From CBDDKZ01 sp965230415 (GTDB lineage: Bacteria > Bacteroidota > Bacteroidia > Cytophagales > JAAEPT01), in assembly GCA_965230415.1 (NCBI GenBank), contig CBDDKZ010000005.1:3224001-3288000 (forward strand): a DNA stretch of 64,000 nt. Reading direction: 5' to 3'. Within the stretch, counting starts at the first letter, position 1. Each line of letters begins with the position of its first letter. The notes below the pieces were generated by a model. It had not been told where the DNA came from. It ran no database searches and saw nothing but the letters and a program-made list of their open reading frames with translations. Made by a program: the position numbers and the translations under genes. Shown piece by piece: positions 27,221 through 35,209 of the stretch.

Positions 27221-27415
27221 TTGCTGGATTGTTTTTATATAACAGCTTTTTGAAAAGTACTATGATCCATTCAAATACATTTATATTTAATAATTTGTTG
27301 ACTATGGAAGACCATTTTATAATATGCTTTGAAGCAATCTTAATTATAAAATTATACCTGTTACTTTAATAAAATGTAATAATGAAGATAAGAAACTAAC
27401 TCAATTTTATACGGA

Positions 27416-28150
27416 ATGCTTAAACTTAAATTTACTCCCTTAATTCTTTGTTGTCTTTTGAGCCTCTACAGCTGCGAAAAAGACGTGGAAATGCTTGTGA
27501 AAGATAATAAAAGTAAACACTCCGGCCTTGAAAATGAAGGCGAGCTGACAGAAAATACAGCAAGGAACAGTAGGCAGGTCAATAAGATACCGGAAGCCTG
27601 GCTTCGTGGTATTGATGAAATAAAAAATGTGAAAGAACGCGGAAATAAAAACGCGGAAATCCTGTTTATCGTATCTTACCTGGAACAATTTCCCAGCACA
27701 GGAGGTGCTGTTCGTAATCCATTATTAGCACGTGTACAATTAATTCGAATGAGAGATGATTGGGTTCATAGTGGTGACCGATTTGTTTGGGTAGATAAAC
27801 AGTTGTTTGTATCATCATTTGATATTTTGCAAACTCAACCCTTTGTAAAGGTGTTACCCAATATTAATATACATGTGATAGAATTAGATACTGATCACAA
27901 TTTATTCGCTCTTGAGGATAAATTATTAACACTTGAATGTGCGCCACAGTGTGATGGGACCATCAATACCACGCAGCGTTTAAAAGAATTATCAGCCAAC
28001 ATTGATTATGTACTGAAAAATGACCCCACTTTTTTAAAGGATGACTTTCTGGACAAGTTTATAAATATAGAGACCCATAAGACACACTACGTCTCTGGTA
28101 CGGAAGACAATGTTAGATTGTTGATTTCGCCAAAACGTTTTGGTAGGTAA
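27416..28150 (+). CDS. Lipoprotein of unknown function related to the 10.1-kb protein
   Basis: The 244-residue protein has a lipoprotein signal ending LYSC (Cys20) and a polar linker to about residue 55. The domain begins GNKNAEILFIVSYLEQF and continues LARVQLIRM, FVWVDKQLFV and VIELDTD, an alternating hydrophobic pattern of beta strands. Two cysteines (ECAPQC) lie near residue 180. The protein at 10091-10624 shares the NAEI-x-x-IVS-x-L and VNWDD/VWVDK segments. No named family is recognised. It sits between the PLAT-like gene and the duplicated protease units. Confidence 0.75.
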   Translation: MLKLKFTPLILCCLLSLYSCEKDVEMLVKDNKSKHSGLENEGELTENTARNSRQVNKIPEAWLRGIDEIKNVKERGNKNAEILFIVSYLEQFPSTGGAVRNPLLARVQLIRMRDDWVHSGDRFVWVDKQLFVSSFDILQTQPFVKVLPNINIHVIELDTDHNLFALEDKLLTLECAPQCDGTINTTQRLKELSANIDYVLKNDPTFLKDDFLDKFINIETHKTHYVSGTEDNVRLLISPKRFGR

Positions 28151-28461
28151 TTGAATGGGAATGATGGTTATAAGCTATATCTGCACAAATGAAAGTTCCT
28201 TATGACATTTAGCCAGCGGGTAAAGGTTGATTTTATAAACAACTTGAAAGAGGATAAACTTGTTTCAATACAGGCTTAACTCCTTTTAGTTTAGCTAGCA
28301 TACACCTTAGAACGTTTTCCTAATTTCGAGGCAGGTGTTCCGAAATTAGGAAAGCTGTTCGTATAAATGATAACTAAAAGCTCGTATTCCGGTGTAAACC
28401 ATCCGCAGTGTTCTTTTTTAATCACCTTTATCGCTTGCTGTGTGCTCAATTGATTCCGTTA

Positions 28462-28499
28462 AACCATTTGTCACATTTTTAACCTCCTGTCACAAAGTG
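28462..28499 (+). promoter_or_regulatory. M57 upstream element, copy 3
   Basis: AACCATTTGTCACA and AACCTCCTGTCACA with the same 19-base period, followed by AAAGTG as in copies 1 and 2. Here a fossil leader, not the live gene, follows at the usual distance. Confidence 0.55.
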
Positions 28500-28568
28500 C
28501 TTTAATATTAGTGTCAGGTATACTAGATTGCGTCAATAACAGCGCATTTGCATCAAATTAATTTCATC

Positions 28569-28691
28569 ATAAATAAACTAAAAAATACCGTGTCTACAAC
28601 TTTATGCATTTTGGGTCTATTTGCTTGCGAGAAAGGTTTGGAAACAACGTGTCATACAGGTGAAAATAAAAGGATTAACTATTTATGTTGA
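28569..28691 (+). pseudogene. Fossil leader of an M57-type lipoprotein gene, unit 1
   Basis: The frame reads NKLKNTVSTTLCILGLFACE, then KGLETTCHTG, to a TGA at 28689. It parallels MKNSKK..CFVGLFACEKDLET of proteases 1 and 2, but the ATG is ATA and the body of the gene is gone. It sits just downstream of the shared promoter element. Confidence 0.65.
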
Positions 28692-28903
28692 TTAAACGCA
28701 ATTCTTTACACAATCCTTTCCATGTCGAATTGTAAAACAAATTGATAAGAAGAATTGATAAAATGAAATTTAAAGCTAATAGCATATGGCTGTTTGTATA
28801 AATAAAAACGGGGGTATAATAATTCAGCACTATTGATGTCTCAATAAAGTACATGTAACATTTGATTACATAAAAGGATTATCAATTTTAAATCGTTAAG
28901 AAA

Positions 28904-30205
28904 ATGAAAAAAATCAGAAGAATTACAGTAAAATGTTTCTTGGTGTTAGTGTTTACTACTATTGTGACAGATTGTAAGAAAGACGAAACACTTGATGCTG
29001 ATGTGTCATCTGACCTTAGTCCATCCACTATCAAATTAATAGAGGACGCCGGATTTAATGCAGAAGGGGCCTATTTTTCCAAAGAAGAAAATGCCTACGT
29101 AGTTGAAGGAGATATCCTTCTTCCGCTTGACTATCTGGAAGAAATTACATCTGAAGAATTATCAAGAAAAGGAACATCGCATAGAACTAGAACTGGAAAT
29201 GGTTGGGTGTCAAGTGCATATTCGAGTTATGAAAAGGACAATGAAATACGAGTGGGGATAGATCCGGATAATGAGCCACCCCCCAATTACTGGATAGATG
29301 CATTAAAAGATGCCATCAAGGCCTGGAATGCCATACCAAATACCCGCATAAGACTCCGGTATGTGGGTGCTTCCCGAAACCGCCATACTCTAGTAAAAGC
29401 AATTAATTTTAGTGAAAAAAAAGGGTATCCAGACAACTTTATAGCAAGGGCTTCTTTTCCCAAATGGGGAAAACCGGGACATGAGCTATCAATTAATAAA
29501 GATTTTAGAGATTACCCAAGGAGTCGAAGAAATCATGGTGCCAAAGTAAGGGTTATGATACATGAGCTGGGCCATATTTTAGGATTTGGTCATTCCAACG
29601 TTGTAGAAGGGGGTAGTAAATTAATCAATACTTTAAATACAAGAGGAGCGCTTTCTATAATGCTTGGTGCTTACTCTGGAATTGATCGAACAGAATTTGA
29701 TCATCAGGATATTCGGGCGGCTCAAATATTGTATCCGCGTGAAGATTTGGATGTTAAAATAAGTCCCGATGACATTTCAGCTCGTCTGACACCTCTCTAT
29801 AAATACCAAATACCCGGTGAAGGTCCCCGATATACGACAGATTTTACCGAAAAAGGGCATGAGCATTATAAATATACCGTTGCCTACATTTCGAGTGTTC
29901 GACAAAACGACGAGGTTCCTATATATGAGTACGTCAAAGAAAATCACTCCGTCTTTTACCAAAATAAATGGGTTTATGCACGAACTGCGAATGACAAAAG
30001 TTTAGAGAAAAAAGGATATCGTTATAACCGATTTGTTGGGTTTATGTACAAACCTTCCTATTTCACTAATCTTGGCAATCACGTCTTATGGAAATATAGA
30101 AATGTTATTTCAGGGCAGGAGGTGCTTACTACAGACATAAAGCAAGAGTTTCCAAAAGGGACGAGCGGTTGGAAGCAAGTGTTCTTTGGGCGCGCATTTT
30201 TTTGA
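28904..30205 (+). CDS. M57-like (HEIGH) metzincin protease 3
   Basis: The 433-residue protein has an N-terminal signal ending IVTDC; Asp before the Cys is unusual for a lipobox, so lipidation is uncertain. The family layout follows: STIKLIEDAGF and AYVVEGDILL, then the helix DALKDAIKAWNAIP, zinc motif IHELGHILGFGH, Met-turn SIMLGA and RAAQILYPRED. The C-terminal part (ARLTPLYKYQIP, VAYISSVRQ, GYRYNRFVGFMYKP) is DUF5648-like. It is the live gene of tandem unit 1; its own start lies about 400 bases from the shared element, with a fossil leader between them. The paralogue at 31188 is near-identical at both ends. Confidence 0.85.
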   Translation: MKKIRRITVKCFLVLVFTTIVTDCKKDETLDADVSSDLSPSTIKLIEDAGFNAEGAYFSKEENAYVVEGDILLPLDYLEEITSEELSRKGTSHRTRTGNGWVSSAYSSYEKDNEIRVGIDPDNEPPPNYWIDALKDAIKAWNAIPNTRIRLRYVGASRNRHTLVKAINFSEKKGYPDNFIARASFPKWGKPGHELSINKDFRDYPRSRRNHGAKVRVMIHELGHILGFGHSNVVEGGSKLINTLNTRGALSIMLGAYSGIDRTEFDHQDIRAAQILYPREDLDVKISPDDISARLTPLYKYQIPGEGPRYTTDFTEKGHEHYKYTVAYISSVRQNDEVPIYEYVKENHSVFYQNKWVYARTANDKSLEKKGYRYNRFVGFMYKPSYFTNLGNHVLWKYRNVISGQEVLTTDIKQEFPKGTSGWKQVFFGRAFF

Positions 30206-30346
30206 TGATGAGGTACTAGCTTTGATTCCTTTGTGTAAAACAGGTAAAAGAGTAGTTCTGTTATACTGAGTTAATAGTTTTGTCATCGCCGGAACATTGG
30301 CTTCAGTAATAAAACGGCAAAGTATTTAGTAGAATAAATAAATGGA

Positions 30347-30400
30347 GGGCTTGATTTGACCGCTTTTGATTGCATTCCGTCAGGTCAGGTCAAGTCCTTT
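30347..30400 (+). terminator. Terminator of protease 3
   Basis: GGGCTTGATTTGACC (30347-30361) pairs with GGTCAGGTCAAGTCC (30383-30397) with wobbles; TTTT follows. The copy in unit 2 lacks five bases of the right arm. Confidence 0.6.
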
Positions 30401-30745
30401 TCCTAACTTCCGCACTTTTTAGAGTGTTTAATCTAAAACAAGGAATAGACTTAATTAAGGTTGATTTTTGAGGTGTCTTGGGTGTCCCAGCATCAAAACT
30501 ATTAGCTTTAAGGATGTTTGTACGTAAGAAGAAAAATGCAACAGGCTTAACTCCTTTTAGTTTAGCTAGCATACACCTTAGAACGCTTGCCTAATTTCGA
30601 TGGCAGGCGTTCCAAAATTAGGCAAGCTGCTTTGTAGGTACCTTCGTATAAATGATAACAAAAGCTCGTATTCCGGTGTAAATCATCCGGAGTGTTCTTT
30701 TTTAATCACCTTTATCGCCTGTTGTGTGCTCAATTGATTCCGTTA

Positions 30746-30783
30746 AACCATTTGTCACATTTTTAACCTCCTGTCACAAAGTG
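30746..30783 (+). promoter_or_regulatory. M57 upstream element, copy 4
   Basis: Identical to copy 3 over 38 bases, upstream of the second fossil leader. Confidence 0.55.
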
Positions 30784-30852
30784 CTTTAATATTAGTGTCA
30801 GGTATACTAGATTGCGTCAATAACAGCGCATTTGCATCAAATTAATTTCATC

Positions 30853-30975
30853 ATAAATAAACTAAAAAATACCGTGTCTACAACTTTATGCATTTTGGGT
30901 CTGTTTGCTTGCGAGAAAGGTTTGGAAACAACGTGTCATACAGGTAAAAATAAAAGGATTAACTATTTATGTTGA
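30853..30975 (+). pseudogene. Fossil leader of an M57-type lipoprotein gene, unit 2
   Basis: Same 41-codon remnant as in unit 1, again with ATA in place of ATG and a TGA at 30973, differing at only a few bases. It was therefore already dead before the duplication. Confidence 0.65.
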
Positions 30976-31187
30976 TTAAACGCAATTCTTTACACAATCC
31001 TTTCCATGTCGAATTGTAAAACAAATTGATAAGAAGAATTGATAAAATGAAATTTAAAGCTAATAGCATATGGCTGTTTGTATAAATAAAAACAGGGGTA
31101 TAATAATTCAGCACTATTGATGTCTCAATAAAGTACATGTAACATTTGATTACATAAAAGGATTATCAATTTTAAATCGTTAAGAAA

Positions 31188-32510
31188 ATGAAAAAAATCA
31201 GAAGAATTACGGTAAAATGTTTCTTGGTGATAGTGTTTACTACTATTGTAACAGATTGTAAGAAAGACGAAACACTTGATGCTGATGCGTCATCTGACCT
31301 TAGTCCATCCACTATCAAATTAATAGAAGACGCCGGATTTAATGCAGAAGGGGCCTATTTGCTCGAAGAAGAAAATGCCTACGTAGTTGAAGGAGATATC
31401 CTTCTTCCGCTTGACTATCTGGAAGAAATTACATCTGAGGAATTATCAAAAAAAGGAACATCGCATAGAACTAGATGGAAAGGTGGTGTGGTATCAACCG
31501 CATATTCGAGTTATGAAAAGGATAATGTAATAAGAGTTGGAATAGGTCCGGATGATTTGCCAAACAGCCAATGGATAGCAGCATTAAGAGATGCCATCAG
31601 GGCCTGGAATGCTATACCAAATACCCGCATAAGACTCAGGTATGCAAGTACTTCTAGAAATCGTCACATTACTGTAAAAACTGCAACGCTAGCCGAAATT
31701 AAAGAAAAAAATCGTTATGCGAATGAGTTTACCGTCGCCTTTGGTTCCTTGCCTATACGAGGAATACCAGGTCGTAGGATTTTAATTAATAGAGATCATG
31801 TCTTTTATCCAAGCAACGCGGGAGAGTTTAATTATAAATTATATATTATGATGCATGAACTGGGCCATAATTTAGGATTTGGTCATTCCAATGTTGTAGG
31901 GGATGATTTTCAATTAATCAATACTTTAAATACAATGGGAGGACGTTCTATAATGTTTTCTCATGCTCCCGCCCCCAATTCCCGTTTAGTACCGGAATTT
32001 GATCGTCAGGACATTCGGGCGGCTCAAATTTTGTATCCGCGTGAAGATTTGGATGTTAAAATAAGACGGAATGACATTTCAGCACGTCTCACACCTCTCT
32101 ATAAATACTATATACGCGGTGAAGGTCCCCGATATACAACGGATTTTACAACATATAGGTATGAAGATTACAAATATACCGTTGCCTACATTTCGAGTGT
32201 TCGACAGAGCGGCGAGATTCCTATATATGAGTATGTCAAAGATAACCATTCCACCACTTACGAAGATAAATGGGTCTATGCGCATACTGCCAATGACGAA
32301 AGTTTAGAGAATAAAGGGTATCGCTATAACCGACTTGTAGGGTTTATGCATAAACCTTCGACTTTCAGTCGCTCTGGAAATCGCGTGTTATGGAAATATA
32401 GAAATGTTATTTCAGGGCAGGAGGTGCTTACTACAGACATAAAGCAAGAGTTTCCAAATGGATCAAGCGGTTGGAAACGTACAGAGATGTTTGGACGTGC
32501 ATATTTTTGA
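31188..32510 (+). CDS. M57-like (HEIGH) metzincin protease 4
   Basis: The 440-residue paralogue of 28904-30205. The first 90 codons and the last 80 are nearly the same; the catalytic middle has diverged strongly (GSLPIRGIPGRRILINRDHV against SFPKWGKPGHELSINKDF). Zinc motif MHELGHNLGFGH, Met-turn SIMFSH, closing RAAQILYPRED. The signal peptide again ends VTDC. The C-terminal part is DUF5648-like. Probable surface-anchored or secreted zinc protease; substrate unknown. Confidence 0.85.
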   Translation: MKKIRRITVKCFLVIVFTTIVTDCKKDETLDADASSDLSPSTIKLIEDAGFNAEGAYLLEEENAYVVEGDILLPLDYLEEITSEELSKKGTSHRTRWKGGVVSTAYSSYEKDNVIRVGIGPDDLPNSQWIAALRDAIRAWNAIPNTRIRLRYASTSRNRHITVKTATLAEIKEKNRYANEFTVAFGSLPIRGIPGRRILINRDHVFYPSNAGEFNYKLYIMMHELGHNLGFGHSNVVGDDFQLINTLNTMGGRSIMFSHAPAPNSRLVPEFDRQDIRAAQILYPREDLDVKIRRNDISARLTPLYKYYIRGEGPRYTTDFTTYRYEDYKYTVAYISSVRQSGEIPIYEYVKDNHSTTYEDKWVYAHTANDESLENKGYRYNRLVGFMHKPSTFSRSGNRVLWKYRNVISGQEVLTTDIKQEFPNGSSGWKRTEMFGRAYF

Positions 32511-32943
32511 TGATGAGGTACTACTTTGATTCCTTTGTGTAAAACAGGTGAAAGAGTAGTTCTGTTATACTGAGTTAATAGTTTTGTTATCGCCGGAACA
32601 TTGGCTTCAGTAATAAAACGGCAAAGTATTTAGTAGAATAAATAAATGGAGGGCTTGATTTGACCGCTTTTGATTGCATTCCGTCAGGTCAAGTCCTTTT
32701 TTTTACAATGAAGCGGTTTTCAATAACTCATTGTGTCAACATGATTCACACTACATGCACTCTTAGCAAAGCAATAGGGTTTGAGCGTTGAAAGTGTTAT
32801 GTTTTTATTGTGAAAGAATAGTACCTGAATTTTATGGCCTGGGATTTAAGACCTAAATATGAATTTAATTACGGTCATAAAGGAGTTAATCAAAAATGAA
32901 AGGCCTGAAACCTACCACGTGATCGCAATTGATAATTAATTAT
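32511..32943. other. Gap with terminator and IS1380 fragment
   Basis: The end of tandem unit 2 carries the shortened terminator (GGGCTTGATTTGACC to GGTCAAGTCC, then eight T, 32653-32701). An IS1380-like fragment follows at 32764-32801. The rest shows nothing recognisable. Confidence 0.5.
32764..32801 (-). mobile_element. Fragment of an IS1380-family transposase gene
   Basis: AGCAAAGCAATAGGGTTTGAG and the following bases match 20704-20748 of the intact IS (GCAAAGCAATAGGATTTGAG) with a small deletion. This is part of the transposase C-terminal coding sequence (LKTLKSYCFA). Only about 40 bases are convincing. Confidence 0.45.
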
Positions 32944-33576
32944 CTAATGCATTTTTTTCCACCAGCTATTAAAATCCTGAACCAGTTGCTTTGTATCTTC
33001 AAACTTATACTCATTAGCTTGAATACGTTCACATAGTTCTTTGTTGATATTAAAAAGAGCCATCATGTCTTTTTTGAAATACTCTTTATGAACGCAGTGT
33101 ACTTTTTCCATCCCTTTTATGACCAATACATAACCTGTGTCCACAGAAATATAGGGTCCATGGTCATTAAATTTGGTAATTAAGGTGTAATGTTCCAATA
33201 ATGAAACTTTCTGGTCTTTTATAACCACCTTACAAAGGTCTTCTTTATAATTAAGACCACTGTTAAATTTAAAATTTTTAACAACGATAAAAGAGTCCGA
33301 TTCCTGAGTGAAACCCGCAATTTCTCCCGGGCTTAAACGAATGGCATTTTCTTTTTTTTCGGGTTTATAATAGATGTAATTATCCGCGTGTGTACTAAAG
33401 TTGTGGGGGAGGTACTCGTGCTTGATAAGCCCTTGCGTTTTGCTGCCTGTACTATCGAAATAATAACCACTTTTAAATTGGAAGTGTTCTTTTTTATAAG
33501 CCTCTATACTTTTTTGAGCGAAAAGCAATTGACAGAAAAAAAGGAAAAAAGTAATTGATAGATAGCGTTTGTTCAT
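32944..33576 (-). CDS. Secreted protein of unknown function
   Basis: The 210 residues start with a signal peptide ending LLFAQ. The rest is soluble and mixed alpha/beta by eye, with no motif recognised: SGYYFDSTGSKTQGLIKHEY near the start, then IRLSPGEIAGFTQE, and a C-terminal helix LVQDFNSWWKK. Proteins of this type (a repeated 'pGYi..DGx.i.G.I' opening) are frequent in Bacteroidota without known role. It is 3 bases downstream of the rhomboid gene, hence probably the last gene of the rnr-prenyl synthase-rhomboid operon. Confidence 0.8.
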   Translation of the reverse strand: MNKRYLSITFFLFFCQLLFAQKSIEAYKKEHFQFKSGYYFDSTGSKTQGLIKHEYLPHNFSTHADNYIYYKPEKKENAIRLSPGEIAGFTQESDSFIVVKNFKFNSGLNYKEDLCKVVIKDQKVSLLEHYTLITKFNDHGPYISVDTGYVLVIKGMEKVHCVHKEYFKKDMMALFNINKELCERIQANEYKFEDTKQLVQDFNSWWKKMH

Positions 33577-33579
33577 TAC

Positions 33580-34248
33580 TTAAAAAGGTAACATTTCACT
33601 TACTTTACGAATAAAAATTCCTAAAGATTCAGGGTGCATAATGATTATAAAGAAGAGGCCAAAAAGCCCTCCCCACAGATGAGCAGAGTGATTTATTCTT
33701 CCACCACCACGACGGTCGGCATAGAATGAATAAGCCAAATACCCGGTAGCAAAAACTACCCCGGGAATGTCAATAAAAGGTAAAAATATAAATTGAATAT
33801 CAAATTCAGGGAGTAAAATTACAAATGCAATGACTATGGCTGAAACACCACCCGATGCTCCAAGTGAATTGTAAGCCGGGTTATTCTTATGTCTGAAATA
33901 GGTGGGGATACTCGAAAATACGATAGCAAGTGCGTAGAGCATAAAAAAGTAAAATGGACCTGTCTCTCCATAAAAACTTCCCAACCCTAATGAGCTGCTG
34001 TGTTTATCGCTGAATATAGTTTCTATGGGACGGGCAAAGGAATGAAAAGCAAGCATATTAAATCCCAGGTGCATGTAATTATCGTGGATGAAACCGCTGG
34101 TGAAGAATCGCCAGTATTCTCTTTGCGTTTGGGTGACATAGGGATTGAATATGAATTTACGCATGATATCATCACGTTTCCATGCGTATAATGTAATAGC
34201 AATAGTCGCTACAGTAATTATGTTGGTAATGGAGAGGTTATTTATCAC
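33580..34248 (-). CDS. Rhomboid-family intramembrane serine protease
   Basis: The 222-residue membrane protein has about six helices. The catalytic Ser lies in SLGASGGVSA (GxSG motif) and the catalytic His in INHSAHLWGGLFG; the upstream HLGFNMLAFHSF carries the conserved HxxxN element of helix 2. Rhomboids cleave transmembrane substrates within the bilayer. The start overlaps the polyprenyl synthase gene by 11 bases, implying translational coupling. Substrate unknown. Confidence 0.93.
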   Translation of the reverse strand: MINNLSITNIITVATIAITLYAWKRDDIMRKFIFNPYVTQTQREYWRFFTSGFIHDNYMHLGFNMLAFHSFARPIETIFSDKHSSSLGLGSFYGETGPFYFFMLYALAIVFSSIPTYFRHKNNPAYNSLGASGGVSAIVIAFVILLPEFDIQFIFLPFIDIPGVVFATGYLAYSFYADRRGGGRINHSAHLWGGLFGLFFIIIMHPESLGIFIRKVSEMLPF

Positions 34249-35209
34249 GTTTTATCAAATTATGCGAAAACTCCAGAAGGGCCTTTTTTCGATCTTCGTG
34301 GCAGCTTAGGTGGTCCAGGTAGGATAGTCCCTTGTCGAAGTAGTGATTCATTAATTGTTCGGTCCGTTCTTTTATAGCTAATTGGTTGTAAACGGAAGTC
34401 ACTGCATTTACTTTCTCTTTATGATCAAAATTTTCGAGTGCCAGCCAGTAATCCAGTTCTTTGCGTTCCTCGTCATTGGCTAAATTTAAGGCATTAATGA
34501 GCAGGTAGGTTTTTTTATTGGATATAATATCACCACCTACTTGTTTGCCGAACGCCTCGGGGTCTCCATAGACATCCAGCAGGTCGTCTTTGAGCTGAAA
34601 CCCAATCCCGATGGTGGTGCCAAAGTTGTACAAGGATTCAATGTCCTTTTCGGGAGCATCGGCCATTATGGCACCCAATTGTAAGCTAAAACCGAGTAAA
34701 ACGGCTGTTTTGAGACGAATCATTTCAATATATGCTTCTTCACTTACCGTATTACTGGTTTCGAAATTCATATCTAACTGTTGCCCCTCACAAACTTCTA
34801 CAGCTGTTTTGTTAAAATTCCTTATAACAAACCTCAAGTGCCTGTCCGGACTTTGAAGTAATAGTTCGTAAGCCTTTATAAGCATTGTATCGCCTGATAA
34901 TATGGCTACATTCTCATTCCATTTGTTGTGAACGGTAGCTTGCCCTCTCCTTAAAGGGGCTTTATCCATAATATCATCATGCAGTAAGGTGAAATTATGA
35001 AATACCTCTACCCCTAATGCCGGCTTAAGAGCCTGCTCTATGTCGTTCTTATACAAAGAGTAAGCAAAAAGTGTTAATAAGGGGCGGAACCGCTTACCCC
35101 CCAATTGAAGAACATAAGAAATGGGGTCGTACAGCTCCTTGGGCTTGTTACCAAACTGGTACGTTTTTAGTGCTTCGTTAATCTTATTTATTTCTTGCTG
35201 AATATTCAT
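34238..35209 (-). CDS. Polyprenyl synthetase (trans-isoprenyl diphosphate synthase)
   Basis: The 323-residue all-helical enzyme condenses isopentenyl diphosphate onto an allylic diphosphate. The first Asp-rich motif is LLHDDIMDKAPLRRG (DDxxD), the second is FQLKDDLLDVYGD. GGKRFRPLL near residue 34 is the substrate-binding stretch. Product chain length (farnesyl, geranylgeranyl or longer) cannot be fixed by eye; residues before the first motif (HNFTLLH) do not settle it. It overlaps rnr by one base and the rhomboid gene by 11. Confidence 0.93.
   Translation of the reverse strand: MNIQQEINKINEALKTYQFGNKPKELYDPISYVLQLGGKRFRPLLTLFAYSLYKNDIEQALKPALGVEVFHNFTLLHDDIMDKAPLRRGQATVHNKWNENVAILSGDTMLIKAYELLLQSPDRHLRFVIRNFNKTAVEVCEGQQLDMNFETSNTVSEEAYIEMIRLKTAVLLGFSLQLGAIMADAPEKDIESLYNFGTTIGIGFQLKDDLLDVYGDPEAFGKQVGGDIISNKKTYLLINALNLANDEERKELDYWLALENFDHKEKVNAVTSVYNQLAIKERTEQLMNHYFDKGLSYLDHLSCHEDRKKALLEFSHNLIKRDK

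Larger units (their letters stand above)
28270..30402 (+). repeat. Tandem duplication, unit 1
   Basis: From ACAGGCTTAACTCCTTTTAG at 28270 to the terminator near 30400 the sequence is repeated at 30541-32700 (offset 2271 bases). Each unit holds an upstream element, a fossil leader and one M57 protease gene. Non-coding parts are almost identical; the middle of the protease gene has diverged. Confidence 0.85.
30541..32700 (+). repeat. Tandem duplication, unit 2
   Basis: Second copy of 28270-30402, starting at the same ACAGGCTTAACTCCTTTTAG. It contains an extra dozen or so bases near 30628 relative to unit 1. A 138-base spacer (30403-30540), in which no gene is recognised, separates the units. 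Confidence 0.85.

Noticed and set aside
27175..27369. 64-codon plus-strand ORF
   Set aside because: It reads through the hairpin terminator of the preceding gene and its sequence looks random; no start context or family.
30390..30572. 60-codon minus-strand ORF spanning the spacer between tandem units
   Set aside because: It runs over the duplication junction and the preceding terminator; it has no homologue I recognise and is unlikely to be a gene.
22225..32700. CRISPR-like or diversity-generating retroelement array
   Set aside because: The repeats are gene-sized or promoter-sized, not short regular spacers, and no reverse transcriptase or template repeat is present in the window.
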